Assembly: GCA_949290575.1 (NCBI GenBank)
Contig: CASESJ010000003.1
Location: 62,001 to 126,000 of the forward strand
Reading direction: 5' to 3'
Source: an uncultured Clostridia bacterium
GTDB lineage: Bacteria; Bacillota; Clostridia; Christensenellales; Borkfalkiaceae
Length of the DNA: 64,000 bases
Shown here: in pieces, positions 49,278 to 57,731 of the stretch
Numbering within the stretch: position 1 is the stretch's first letter
Layout: each line of letters begins with the position of its first letter
Made by a program: the position numbers and the translations under genes
Notes under the pieces: model-generated
The model's input: the letters and a program-made list of their open reading frames with translations, nothing else
What the model was told of the DNA's origin: nothing
The model's database searches: none

Positions 49278-50135
49278 ATGAAGATTACAGACATACTTGA
49301 CGGCAAGAGGGCGGTGCTGTCATTCGAGGTATTTCCGCCCAAGACGGGGGACGCCTTTGACGGCGTCATAGCGGCGGTGGACGAAATTGCTTCGCTTTCG
49401 CCCGATTTCATAAGCGTTACATACGGTGCGGGCGGCGGTACTTCTAACTATACCGTAAACATAGCCGAGCACGTCAAAAGCAGGTTCGGCGTGACGCCGC
49501 TTGCCCATCTTTCGTGCATATCGTCGGGACGGGCGGATGTGCTGGAAAAACTTAAAACGCTCAAGGATATGGGCGTGGAAAACATACTCGCTCTGCGCGG
49601 AGATTTGCCCGCGGGCTTTACGGGCGGGCTGGACTACAGCTACGCATATCAGCTCGTCGAAGAGATATCCGCCTTCGGCGGTTTCTGCATAGGCGGAGCG
49701 TGCTATCCCGAAGGTCACCCCGAAAGCAGCACTCTGTTTGCCGATATCGAACACCTCAAAATCAAGGTGGACGCGGGCTGTTCTTTTCTGACCACGCAGA
49801 TGTTTTTCGACAACGACGCGTTCTATTCTTTCATGTCGAAAGTGCGCGACGCGGGCATATATGTGCCCGTCATTGCGGGAATAATGCCCGTTACAAACGC
49901 AAAACAGATAAAGAGGATGATGTCCCTTTCGGGCGGGTCTCTGCCTACGCGTTTCAGGCGCATAATAGACAGGTTCGGCGACAACCCCGACGCAATGGCG
50001 CAGGCGGGCATAGCTTACGCCACCGAGCAGATTATAGATTTATACGCCAACGGCGTAAAGGCGGTACACGTCTACTCTATGAACAAGCCCAAAGTCGCCG
50101 CTGCGATAAAGTCAAACCTTTCGCACATAATATGA
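49278..50135 (+). CDS. metF: Methylenetetrahydrofolate reductase
   Basis: MetF (285 residues, FAD-dependent TIM barrel) reduces 5,10-methylene-THF to 5-methyl-THF, the methyl donor for MetH. Segments typical of the family are LSFEVFPPKTGD, ISVTYGAGGG, HLSCIS, LALRGDLP and TTQMFFDND. Its stop overlaps the next start (ATGA), and MetH is third in the unit, so methyl-THF production and use are encoded together. Confidence 0.96.
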   Translation: MKITDILDGKRAVLSFEVFPPKTGDAFDGVIAAVDEIASLSPDFISVTYGAGGGTSNYTVNIAEHVKSRFGVTPLAHLSCISSGRADVLEKLKTLKDMGVENILALRGDLPAGFTGGLDYSYAYQLVEEISAFGGFCIGGACYPEGHPESSTLFADIEHLKIKVDAGCSFLTTQMFFDNDAFYSFMSKVRDAGIYVPVIAGIMPVTNAKQIKRMMSLSGGSLPTRFRRIIDRFGDNPDAMAQAGIAYATEQIIDLYANGVKAVHVYSMNKPKVAAAIKSNLSHII

Positions 50136-50716
50136 ACATACTGACGGGAAGATTGAACCAAATAGACAGGCGCGAAGCTTTATACTACCTCGGCTGTGGC
50201 GCGAAAGCCGTTCAGCCTGAAGAGGTGCAGGCTCTTATGGACGAGTGCGAGCAGGAGGTGCTGAAAGTTCAGGACCTGAAGGCGGTATATAAAATTTACG
50301 ACATAAGGTCTGACGACGAGCTCGACCTCGGCTTTGCAAAGACGGACAGCCGCGACCTTGAAAAGTATCTTTCAGGCTGTAACAAAATCGCGCTGTTCGC
50401 CGCCACGGCGGGTGCGGGCATCGACAGACTGATTGCGCGCTATTCGCGCATATCCCCTGCGCGCGCGGCTGCGGTGCAGGCGTTGGGCGCGGCACTCGTC
50501 GAGGGCTGGTGCGACGAGGTTCATTCGGGCATAATTGCGTCCTTCGGCGGCAAAAAAGCGCGCTTTTCGTGCGGTTTCGGCGATTTGCCGCTGTCCATGC
50601 AGAGGGATATCTTCTGCGCGCTCGACGTCACAAAGTCGATAGGCGTGACGCTTTCGGACAACTTTTTTATGGTGCCGACCAAATCGGTGACGGCAATAGT
50701 GGGAATACCTTTATGA
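50132..50716 (+). CDS. Stand-alone methionine synthase activation-domain protein
   Basis: This 194-residue protein resembles the C-terminal activation (AdoMet-binding) domain of cobalamin-dependent methionine synthase: an N-terminal RREALYYLGCGAK, a central GAALVEGWCDE and CGFGDLPLSMQRDIF, and a C-terminal VTLSDNFFMVPTKSVTAIVG. MetH downstream lacks this domain, so the protein probably supplies reductive reactivation of cob(II)alamin in trans. It overlaps metF and metH by four bases each (ATGA both times), implying strict co-expression. Confidence 0.88.
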   Translation: MNILTGRLNQIDRREALYYLGCGAKAVQPEEVQALMDECEQEVLKVQDLKAVYKIYDIRSDDELDLGFAKTDSRDLEKYLSGCNKIALFAATAGAGIDRLIARYSRISPARAAAVQALGAALVEGWCDEVHSGIIASFGGKKARFSCGFGDLPLSMQRDIFCALDVTKSIGVTLSDNFFMVPTKSVTAIVGIPL

Positions 50717-53094
50717 AATTCAGACAAAAACTCAGAAATTCCGTAATAGTTCTCGACGGCGCGATGGGCACGCAGCTGCAAAGCCTCGGTCTGCCCCTCG
50801 GCACGCTGCCCGAAAGCTGGAATTTAACCCGTCCCGAAGAGGTTAAAAAGGTACATCTTTCATACCTCGGGGCAGGTGCGGACGTAATCTATGCAAACAC
50901 CTTCGGCGCGAACGTCTATAAATTCGGCGAGCAGACCGCCGAGGTGGTAAAAGCGGGCGTAAAATGCGCTCTTTCGGCGGCGAAGGAGTACAAAGACAGG
51001 TTTGTCGCGCTCGATATAGGCTCGCTTGGCAAGCTTTTGAAACCTCTCGGTCCGTTGCCCTTCGAGGACGCCGTTTCAGCCTTCAAGGTTACGGTAAAAG
51101 CGGGCGCGGAGGCGGGCGCAGACCTCATCGTCATAGAGACGATGAACGACATATACGAGCTCAAAGCGGCTGTCATTGCGGCAAAGGAAGTGTGCTCTCT
51201 GCCGATAATCGCAACGCTCGTGTTCGGCGCGGACGGCAAGACTATGACGGGCACTTCGCCCGAGGCGGCTGTCGCCGTCTGCGAGGGGCTGGGCGTGGAC
51301 GCGCTCGGACTGAATTGTTCGCTCGCTCCCGCGGAGATGACGGAGGTGGTTGAAAGATTTTTAAAAGTCAGCTCTCTGCCCGTCGTCGTAAAGCCCAATG
51401 CGGGACTTCCGACCGAGGTCGGAGGCAAGACGGTCTACTCGCTCGGAGCGGAGCAGTTTGCCTCGGATATGAAAAAGCTCGTCGCGCTCGGCGCGAGGGT
51501 GGTTGGCGGCTGCTGCGGCACAACTCCCGAGTATATAAAGTTGCTTTATGACGGGGTTAAAGACGCAGTCCCTGCGCCCGTAAAGAAAAAAAATCTCACG
51601 GTGGTAAGTTCGTACACTCAGGCGCGTTACTTCGGCAATATCCCCGTGCTAATCGGCGAAAGAATAAACCCCACGGGCAAAAAACGCTTAAAGGAAGCTC
51701 TTCGCTCGGGCGATATGGGATATATACTCAACGAGGCGGTCACTCAGACCGATTGCGGGGCACATATCCTCGATGTAAACGTCGGACTGCCCGAAATCGA
51801 CGAGCCCGGAATGCTTTCTCTGGCGGTGAGCGAGATACAGGCTGTGACCGATTTGCCCCTGCAGATAGACACCTCCGACCCCGTTGCGATGGAGAGGGCG
51901 ATGAGGCTGTACAACGGAAAGCCGCTCGTCAATTCGGTAAACGGCAAGCGCGAGGTGATGGAAAAAATTTTCCCCCTCGTCAGAAAATACGGCGGCGCGG
52001 TCATCGCGCTCACGCTGGACGAAGACGGCGTGCCCCCGACAGCCGAGGGCAGAATTGAGATTGCAAAAAAGATTATCGCTGAGGCGAAGGCATACGGCAT
52101 AGGCAAAAACGAGCTCATTTTCGATACCCTCGCAATGGCGGTTTCAGCCGACTGCAATGCGGCGAACGCCGCACTCGACGCGCTCGGCTATATAAGGCAC
52201 AAGCTGGGCTGCAACACCTCGCTGGGCGTTTCCAACATATCGTTCGGACTGCCCAAGAGGGACTTTATAAATTCCGCATTCTTTGCAATGGCTCTCTCGC
52301 GCGGACTTTCGGCGGCTATAATAAATCCCTCGTCGCAGGAGATGATTAAAACCTACAAAAGTTTTCTCGCGCTGTCGGGATTGGACGAAAACTGCATGGG
52401 ATATATCGACTATGCCTCGTCAGTCAGCGCGGGCGAGATAGTGGTCGGCGACAAAAAGACTGTCAATGCGGGCGAAGTCGGGCTTAAGGGCGCGATAGTC
52501 AAAGGGCTCAAAGCGCGCGCTAAAGAGGACGCTGCTCAGCTTCTCAAGGACAGAGCCCCTTTAGATGTCATAAACGAATATATCATTCCTGCGCTCAACG
52601 AGGTGGGCGACGGGTTCGAAAAAAAGACGCTCTTTCTGCCGCAGCTTCTGATGAGCGCGGAGGCGGCTTCGGCGGCGTTCGAGGTGATTAAGAGCAAATT
52701 CTCGGGCGGCGCGCAGTCCAAAAAACTTAAAATAGTTGTCGCCACGGTCAAGGGCGACATTCACGACATAGGCAAAAATATTGTCAGAACGCTGCTCATA
52801 AACTACGGGTTCACGGTTTACGACCTCGGTCGCGACGTCGACCCTCAGGCGGTTGCCGACGCGGTAAAGGAGCACGGCGCGCAGCTGTGCGGACTGTCCG
52901 CGCTGATGACCACTACCGTGCGCTCTATGGCGGAGACGATAGAACTTCTGCGTGCGCAGTGTCCGGATGTAAAGATTGCCGCCGGCGGCGCGGTCATGAA
53001 TGAGGAATACGCCGCGGCTATAGGCGCGGACAGGTATTGCGCCGACGCAATGGCTACGGTCAGATATGCCGAGGAGATTGAAAGTTCTCTGTGA
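50713..53094 (+). CDS. metH: Cobalamin-dependent methionine synthase lacking the activation domain
   Basis: MetH (793 residues) transfers a methyl group from methyl-THF to homocysteine. The homocysteine domain starts VLDGAMGTQLQSLG and has zinc ligands Cys202 (LNCSL), Cys267 and Cys268 (GGCCGT). The folate domain contains GERINPTGKK, a helical cap follows, and the B12 domain carries Asp682-x-His684-x-x-Gly687 (GDIHDIGKN). The protein ends after the B12 domain; E. coli MetH is about 1200 residues. The start is the ATG at 50713, overlapping the activation-protein stop. Confidence 0.96.
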   Translation: MKFRQKLRNSVIVLDGAMGTQLQSLGLPLGTLPESWNLTRPEEVKKVHLSYLGAGADVIYANTFGANVYKFGEQTAEVVKAGVKCALSAAKEYKDRFVALDIGSLGKLLKPLGPLPFEDAVSAFKVTVKAGAEAGADLIVIETMNDIYELKAAVIAAKEVCSLPIIATLVFGADGKTMTGTSPEAAVAVCEGLGVDALGLNCSLAPAEMTEVVERFLKVSSLPVVVKPNAGLPTEVGGKTVYSLGAEQFASDMKKLVALGARVVGGCCGTTPEYIKLLYDGVKDAVPAPVKKKNLTVVSSYTQARYFGNIPVLIGERINPTGKKRLKEALRSGDMGYILNEAVTQTDCGAHILDVNVGLPEIDEPGMLSLAVSEIQAVTDLPLQIDTSDPVAMERAMRLYNGKPLVNSVNGKREVMEKIFPLVRKYGGAVIALTLDEDGVPPTAEGRIEIAKKIIAEAKAYGIGKNELIFDTLAMAVSADCNAANAALDALGYIRHKLGCNTSLGVSNISFGLPKRDFINSAFFAMALSRGLSAAIINPSSQEMIKTYKSFLALSGLDENCMGYIDYASSVSAGEIVVGDKKTVNAGEVGLKGAIVKGLKARAKEDAAQLLKDRAPLDVINEYIIPALNEVGDGFEKKTLFLPQLLMSAEAASAAFEVIKSKFSGGAQSKKLKIVVATVKGDIHDIGKNIVRTLLINYGFTVYDLGRDVDPQAVADAVKEHGAQLCGLSALMTTTVRSMAETIELLRAQCPDVKIAAGGAVMNEEYAAAIGADRYCADAMATVRYAEEIESSL

Positions 53095-53114
53095 AAATTG
53101 TTAAAATTGTATAA

Positions 53115-53158
53115 AATATGCGCCCCGCGCACTATCGCGGGGCGCATATTTCAATTTT
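53115..53158 (+). terminator. Terminator after metH
   Basis: A 15-bp stem AATATGCGCCCCGCG with its complement around CACTAT-like loop bases, followed by TCAATTTTGC; the T-run is modest. Confidence 0.8.
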
Positions 53159-53162
53159 GCTG

Positions 53163-53191
53163 TTGACTTGAGTGCCCGACGGTAGTATAAT
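53163..53191 (+). promoter_or_regulatory. Promoter of the glycosyltransferase gene
   Basis: TTGACT, 17 bases, TATAAT; leader of about 45 bases with GGAG sites before the ATG at 53244. Confidence 0.88.
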
Positions 53192-53243
53192 AAACTGAGT
53201 AAATAAGTTATCGGCGGAGGAGCGTCCGCCGTACGGAGTTCAA

Positions 53244-54425
53244 ATGAGCAAACCCCGCGTATTATTCCCCTATACGGAAGCAGGTCTGGGTCACATAATG
53301 CCCATGAACAGCATAGCGGACGAATTTGAAAAATTATATGGCGATAAGGTCGAGTGCGTGCGTTCCAACTTCTTTACGGAGACCAACAATCCCGACCTCA
53401 TCAAATACGAAAAACACCTCTCCGACAGCGTGGTAAAGTACAATCGCAAGCCCTGCATGGGCTTTTTCGCCACGTTCAACATGGACTTCTGGGGCACTAC
53501 GATATCCAGCTGGGGTGCGGTGGTGTATATCGAGGAGAACGCCGCCGAAGAGGGACTTAAGTACATGAAGGAGCTCAATGCCGACCTCGTTGTCAGCACT
53601 CACTGGGCTACCAATTACTATGCCATGCACCTCAAGGACAGACCGCTCACGGCGATGTACTGTCCCGACGCAAAGATAAACACTCTCTTTCGTTACCCCT
53701 GCGATTTAATGCTCGCGTCCATGCCTACGGGCTATAACCGCGCAAGAAAACTGCACTTTATAAGGTACAACGAAAAGAATATAAAGCTTGTGCCCTTCCT
53801 CATAAGAAAGGAGGCTTTCTCGGTCTCCCGCGACAAGTGCGAAAACAGGCGACTTCTCGGGCTGGACGAGGATAAATTCACCGTCGTGCTCGCCGAGGGC
53901 GGCTACGGTGTGGGCAAGATAAAACAGATGACGGAAGAACTTCTTTCCCGCGATTTGTCCATAAATTTAGTGCCCGTCTGCGGCAGGAACAGGGAGCTGT
54001 ACGAATACTTTTTAACGCTTACTAGCAAGGGTAATACGACATTCCGTCCTTTCGGTCTTGTTGACAATATGTTCCAGATAATCGCCGCTGCCGACATAAC
54101 CTGCGGCAAGAGCGGCGCGTCAATGATGGCAGAGCCCTGCTTTTTCGGCGTGCCTCAGATGATAACTCACTACGCAACCGACATAGAGCGGTGGATAGGC
54201 AAGTACTACTTAAAGACGGTGGGCAGCGCAATCAAGATTTTCAACGTTAAAAAGGCTGCGGACAAGATAGAGGAATTTGTAAATAATCCCGCTCTTTTAG
54301 AGCCGTATAAGAGAGCCGCCGAAAGCCAGCGCGAAAATTACGGCGCGGAAAAGTGCGCAAGGTACATATTCGGTCTGCTCTGCACCCGCTTCCCCGAACT
54401 CAAGGACGGTACGGAACTCTATTGA
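53244..54425 (+). CDS. GT28/MGDG-synthase-like glycosyltransferase
   Basis: This 393-residue GT-B type enzyme has an N-terminal TEAGLGHIMPMNSIA (G.GH acceptor-domain loop) and a C-terminal donor-binding region ADITCGKSGASMMAEPCFFGVP, with LAEGGYGVGKIKQM before it. This architecture fits processive diacylglycerol glucosyltransferases and MurG-like enzymes that add sugars to lipids on the cytoplasmic face. The acceptor is not identifiable. It has its own promoter and stands alone between metH and trpS. Confidence 0.8.
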   Translation: MSKPRVLFPYTEAGLGHIMPMNSIADEFEKLYGDKVECVRSNFFTETNNPDLIKYEKHLSDSVVKYNRKPCMGFFATFNMDFWGTTISSWGAVVYIEENAAEEGLKYMKELNADLVVSTHWATNYYAMHLKDRPLTAMYCPDAKINTLFRYPCDLMLASMPTGYNRARKLHFIRYNEKNIKLVPFLIRKEAFSVSRDKCENRRLLGLDEDKFTVVLAEGGYGVGKIKQMTEELLSRDLSINLVPVCGRNRELYEYFLTLTSKGNTTFRPFGLVDNMFQIIAAADITCGKSGASMMAEPCFFGVPQMITHYATDIERWIGKYYLKTVGSAIKIFNVKKAADKIEEFVNNPALLEPYKRAAESQRENYGAEKCARYIFGLLCTRFPELKDGTELY

Positions 54426-54443
54426 TAAAAAATTTCTGAAAGG

Positions 54444-54486
54444 TGCGGCGGAGCGCGAAAATCACGCTCCGCCGCAAAAAGTTTTG
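54444..54486 (+). terminator. Probable terminator after the glycosyltransferase gene
   Basis: TGCGGCGGAGCG pairs with CGCTCCGCCGCA around a 9-base loop; AAAAGTTTTG follows, so the T-run is short. Confidence 0.65.
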
Positions 54487-54548
54487 TGTATTTGATGTGT
54501 ATAACGCGGCTTATTTGGGTGATTGACCGCTCTTATTTTCATAAACGC

Positions 54549-54578
54549 TTTACTTTTTTGCCCGTCGCGTGATAAAAT
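54549..54578 (+). promoter_or_regulatory. trpS promoter
   Basis: TTTACT, 18 bases, TAAAAT. The leader to the ATG at 54624 would be about 40 bases, too short for a T-box, and no T-box sequence is seen. Confidence 0.65.
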
Positions 54579-54623
54579 GATTAAAAATAAACGGCATAAA
54601 TGCCGCTTTCGATACGGATTGAT

Positions 54624-55622
54624 ATGGAAGAAAAAAAGAAGCTCTATTCGGCTGTTCAGCCTACAAATAAACTGACGCTCGGCAACTACATCGGCGCGAT
54701 CAAAAACTGGTGCGCCCTGCAGAGCGAGTACGACTGCATCTTCGCAATCGCAAACATGCACGCCATAACCGTCAGACAGAACCCCGCAGATTTAAGGCGC
54801 AACACGCTCGAACTGCTCGCCCTTTATATCGCCTGCGGCATAGACCCCGAAAAGTGCGTGCTCTATCTTCAGTCGCACGTCAGGGCGCACGCAGAGCTTG
54901 CGTGGGTGCTCAACACCTTCACATATGTCGGCGAAATGGAGCGCATGACGCAGTTCAAGGATAAATCTTCGAAACACGCAGACAATATTAATATGGGTCT
55001 TATGGACTATCCCGTGCTCATGGCGGCGGATATACTTCTGTACCGCACGGACGTCGTCCCCGTGGGCGTGGACCAGCGTCAGCACCTCGAGATTGCGCGC
55101 GACATAGCCATAAGGTTCAACAATATCTACTCGCCGACATTCACCGTGCCCGAGGGAGTGTATATGAAGATGGGTGCGAAGATAAACGACCTTCTCGACC
55201 CCTCGAAGAAGATGAGCAAATCCTCTGAAAACCCCAACGGCACAATCTTCCTTTCGGACGACAAGGACACCGTCATGCGCAAATTCAGACGCGCTGTTAC
55301 CGACAGCCTTGCCGAGGTAAAGTACGACCCCGAAAACAGACCGGGAGTGAGCAATCTCATATCGATATACTGCGTATTCTCGGGCAAGAGCGTGGAGGAA
55401 TGCGAAAAAACTTTTGCGGGCTGCGGCTACGGCGATTTCAAGACGGCGGTCGGCGAAGTCGTGGCGGAAAAGCTCGCGCCCATACAGGCAGAGCAGGCAA
55501 GACTGCTCGCGGACAAGCAGTACCTCGACGGCATACTGAAGAAGGGCGCGGAGAGGGCTTCTGCCATTGCGGACAGAACGCTTGCAAAGGTTTACAAGAA
55601 GATAGGCTTCTACCAGCTATAA
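54624..55622 (+). CDS. trpS: Tryptophanyl-tRNA synthetase
   Basis: This class I synthetase has the HIGH-equivalent segment TNKLTLGNYIGA near the N terminus and KKMSKSS late; GLMDYPVLMAADILLY and VPVGVDQRQHLE form the tryptophan pocket region. The ATG at 54624 gives the standard start MEEKKKLYSAVQPT (332 residues); an in-frame ATG at 54600 would add eight residues. Its 5' region has only a promoter and a small palindrome. Confidence 0.97.
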   Translation: MEEKKKLYSAVQPTNKLTLGNYIGAIKNWCALQSEYDCIFAIANMHAITVRQNPADLRRNTLELLALYIACGIDPEKCVLYLQSHVRAHAELAWVLNTFTYVGEMERMTQFKDKSSKHADNINMGLMDYPVLMAADILLYRTDVVPVGVDQRQHLEIARDIAIRFNNIYSPTFTVPEGVYMKMGAKINDLLDPSKKMSKSSENPNGTIFLSDDKDTVMRKFRRAVTDSLAEVKYDPENRPGVSNLISIYCVFSGKSVEECEKTFAGCGYGDFKTAVGEVVAEKLAPIQAEQARLLADKQYLDGILKKGAERASAIADRTLAKVYKKIGFYQL

Positions 55623-55677
55623 ATTCCTACGGACGGCGCAGGCGCGCGCCGCATACGGTTTAACGCGCCGACAGAGT

Positions 55678-56562
55678 ATGTTTGGTTACATTCACCCCGA
55701 AAGACCGCACATGTTCATAAAGGACGATATGCTGTATAAGGCACTCTACTGCGGCATGTGCAAATCTATAAGGCAGGGTTGCGGACAGATGGCGCGCACC
55801 GCGTTGACGTACGACATGGCGTTTATGTCCGCGCTCATGCACAACCTCGCCGCCACAGACGTGAAGGTCAGAAAGCGCAGGTGCGCTCTTCATCCGCTCA
55901 AAAAGAGGTTTATGGCGGAGGAGGACGATATCTCAATTCTGTTGGGCTGTATGAACAGCTGTCTCGCATATTATAAATTGTTGGACGACAAGCTCGACGG
56001 CGACAAGAAGGGCGTCTTTGCGTTTCTGTATAAAAAGGGCTACAAGCGCACGCTCAAAAGACATCCTGAGGTAGCGAAGATTATTCAGAACAATATGGAC
56101 TGCCAGCGCGCTCTCGAAGAGAGGGGGTGCGCCGTCATAGACGAGGCGTGCGAGCCGACGGCAAAGATGATGGCAGAACTCTCTGACTATGTTCTGGGCG
56201 ACAAGGCGGACGAACATACCTATGCGCTGTGCTACGACATAGGCAAGTGGGTATATCTTGCGGACGCCTTCGACGACTACGACAAGGACGTGAAGAAGGG
56301 CAGGTACAACGTGCTTTACAGGGCGTTCGGCTGCAAGACAAAGGGCGAGGCGGTTGAAAAGAACGGAGAGGAGATAAATTTTTTATTCAATTCGCTGTTT
56401 GCCAATATGAGGTTTCACCTCGCGGCGGTAAAATTCCATTTCAACCACGATCTGACGGACAACATAATTTTATTGGGAATACCCGCGAGGACGCGGCTGC
56501 TGGTAAAGGGCAGATGCGGAACGGGTAAAAAGGAAGAAAAAAATGAACAAACGCAATCTTGA
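55678..56562 (+). CDS. DUF5685-family protein with two Asp-rich motifs
   Basis: This 294-residue, mostly helical protein matches the uncharacterised DUF5685 family by its start (MFGYIHPE and YCGMCKSIRQ). Two Asp clusters stand out: LLDDKLDGD at 101-109 and LADAFDDYDKD at 194-204 followed by KKGRYN (206-211). They recall the DxxxDG and RDxxEDxxxGR motifs of squalene/phytoene synthases, though spaced about 95 rather than about 135 residues apart. That relation is a hypothesis. Cysteines in YCGMC could bind metal. It follows trpS by 55 bases and overlaps the J-like gene by 20 bases, suggesting a functional pair. Confidence 0.78.
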   Translation: MFGYIHPERPHMFIKDDMLYKALYCGMCKSIRQGCGQMARTALTYDMAFMSALMHNLAATDVKVRKRRCALHPLKKRFMAEEDDISILLGCMNSCLAYYKLLDDKLDGDKKGVFAFLYKKGYKRTLKRHPEVAKIIQNNMDCQRALEERGCAVIDEACEPTAKMMAELSDYVLGDKADEHTYALCYDIGKWVYLADAFDDYDKDVKKGRYNVLYRAFGCKTKGEAVEKNGEEINFLFNSLFANMRFHLAAVKFHFNHDLTDNIILLGIPARTRLLVKGRCGTGKKEEKNEQTQS

Positions 56563-57172
56563 ACTTTTAGGGCTGACCGAGGGCGCGACCGCAGAGGAAA
56601 TCGAGGCGGCGTATAAATCATTGCGCGAAAAATATCTCGAAGAAAGATTTCTCGACGGCGAGGCGGGCAACAATGCCGCGCGCATGCTGACAAAGATAGA
56701 AACTGCGCATAACGAGCTGCTTTCCGAACTTGCGGAGGCGGAAAACGACCTCTCTTCGGACGCGGGCACGGCTTATGCAAAGGTCGAGGAACTCATCAGG
56801 GATGGCAAGATAGACGAAGCTCAGCGCGCGCTCGACGCATTCAACGAGCGCAACGCCCAGTGGCACTATCTCCAGAGCGTGGTATTCTATCGCAAAAACT
56901 GGATTAACGAGAGCAAGAAACAGCTCGAAATAGCCATGCACCTCGACGCGTCCAATGAAAAGTATAAGGAAGCATACAAAAAGCTCAACGACAAAATGGA
57001 GTACGACGCCTCAAGGCACGTAAACGACGGCGCAAATCAGAGCGCGTACCGCGGTCAGACCATGGACGGCATGCAGGAGAACCAGATGGGCGGAAATTTC
57101 TGCTCTGACTGTCTCACCTGCTGCTATATAAATATGTGTATAAACTGTCTCTGCAGCATGTGCTGTAATTAA
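56543..57172 (+). CDS. Degenerate J-domain protein with TPR-like region and Cys-rich tail
   Basis: This 209-residue protein begins NLELLGLTEGATAEEIEAAY, the helix I-II pattern of DnaJ J-domains, but the HPD motif needed to stimulate Hsp70 is missing (REKYLEERFLDG instead). Residues about 75-155 look like a pair of TPR-type helices (GKIDEAQRALDAFNERNAQW). The last 24 residues contain nine cysteines (FCSDCLTCCYINMCINC and on), a possible metal or lipid attachment site. It overlaps DUF5685 by 20 bases and is followed six bases later by a membrane protein gene. Confidence 0.8.
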   Translation: MNKRNLELLGLTEGATAEEIEAAYKSLREKYLEERFLDGEAGNNAARMLTKIETAHNELLSELAEAENDLSSDAGTAYAKVEELIRDGKIDEAQRALDAFNERNAQWHYLQSVVFYRKNWINESKKQLEIAMHLDASNEKYKEAYKKLNDKMEYDASRHVNDGANQSAYRGQTMDGMQENQMGGNFCSDCLTCCYINMCINCLCSMCCN

Positions 57173-57177
57173 CCGAT

Positions 57178-57729
57178 ATGTCCAATAAACGCAATTCAAA
57201 ATCCTTTGAAATAGCGTTGTCGGCTATATCGTGCGCGCTGGCGGTAATATTTCTGCTCGTCGGCACGCTCAGCTATTATCTGCTCGCAACGGGATATCTT
57301 ATGGCTCAGATAAGTCTGATGATACCCCTCTCCAGACAAATATACGTCGGCGACGTTCTGGCTTATATAGGCACCTGTATTCTCACAATCCTGCTCGGCG
57401 CAATCGGGCAGGTGTGGTTACTCGTGCCTTTTGTCATGTTCTTCGGACTTCATCCGCTCGCCAATGCGCTGCAGCTGCGCTTCAACGTAAATAAATGGCT
57501 CGCCTTTGTCATAAAGGCGGTCTGGTTCGACTTTACCCTTTGGGTAATGTACATACTCGTCTTCGGCTCTTCCATAGGCAATACCGATATGGAAGTTTAC
57601 AGAGTACTCAACGATTACATTCTGTTATTTATATTCATCGGCGGCACGATAATCTTCCTTATGTACGACTACGTAATGTTTAACTGTCAGTTGTGGATAA
57701 ATGCCTTTGTCCGCCGCATCAAAAAATAA
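57178..57729 (+). CDS. Unrecognised membrane protein
   Basis: This 183-residue protein has five or so hydrophobic segments (about 9-38, 45-72, 75-100, 108-130 and 145-168) and a basic C-terminal RRIKK. I do not recognise the family. It starts six bases after the J-like gene and ends two bases before the RlmD-type gene, so it is in the middle of a tight operon. The role may relate to the J-like/DUF5685 pair. Confidence 0.75.
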   Translation: MSNKRNSKSFEIALSAISCALAVIFLLVGTLSYYLLATGYLMAQISLMIPLSRQIYVGDVLAYIGTCILTILLGAIGQVWLLVPFVMFFGLHPLANALQLRFNVNKWLAFVIKAVWFDFTLWVMYILVFGSSIGNTDMEVYRVLNDYILLFIFIGGTIIFLMYDYVMFNCQLWINAFVRRIKK

Positions 57730-57731
57730 TT

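Noticed and set aside
54426-54623. T-box riboswitch ahead of trpS
   Set aside because: The promoter at 54549 leaves only about 40 bases of leader, and no T-box or specifier-loop sequence is visible.
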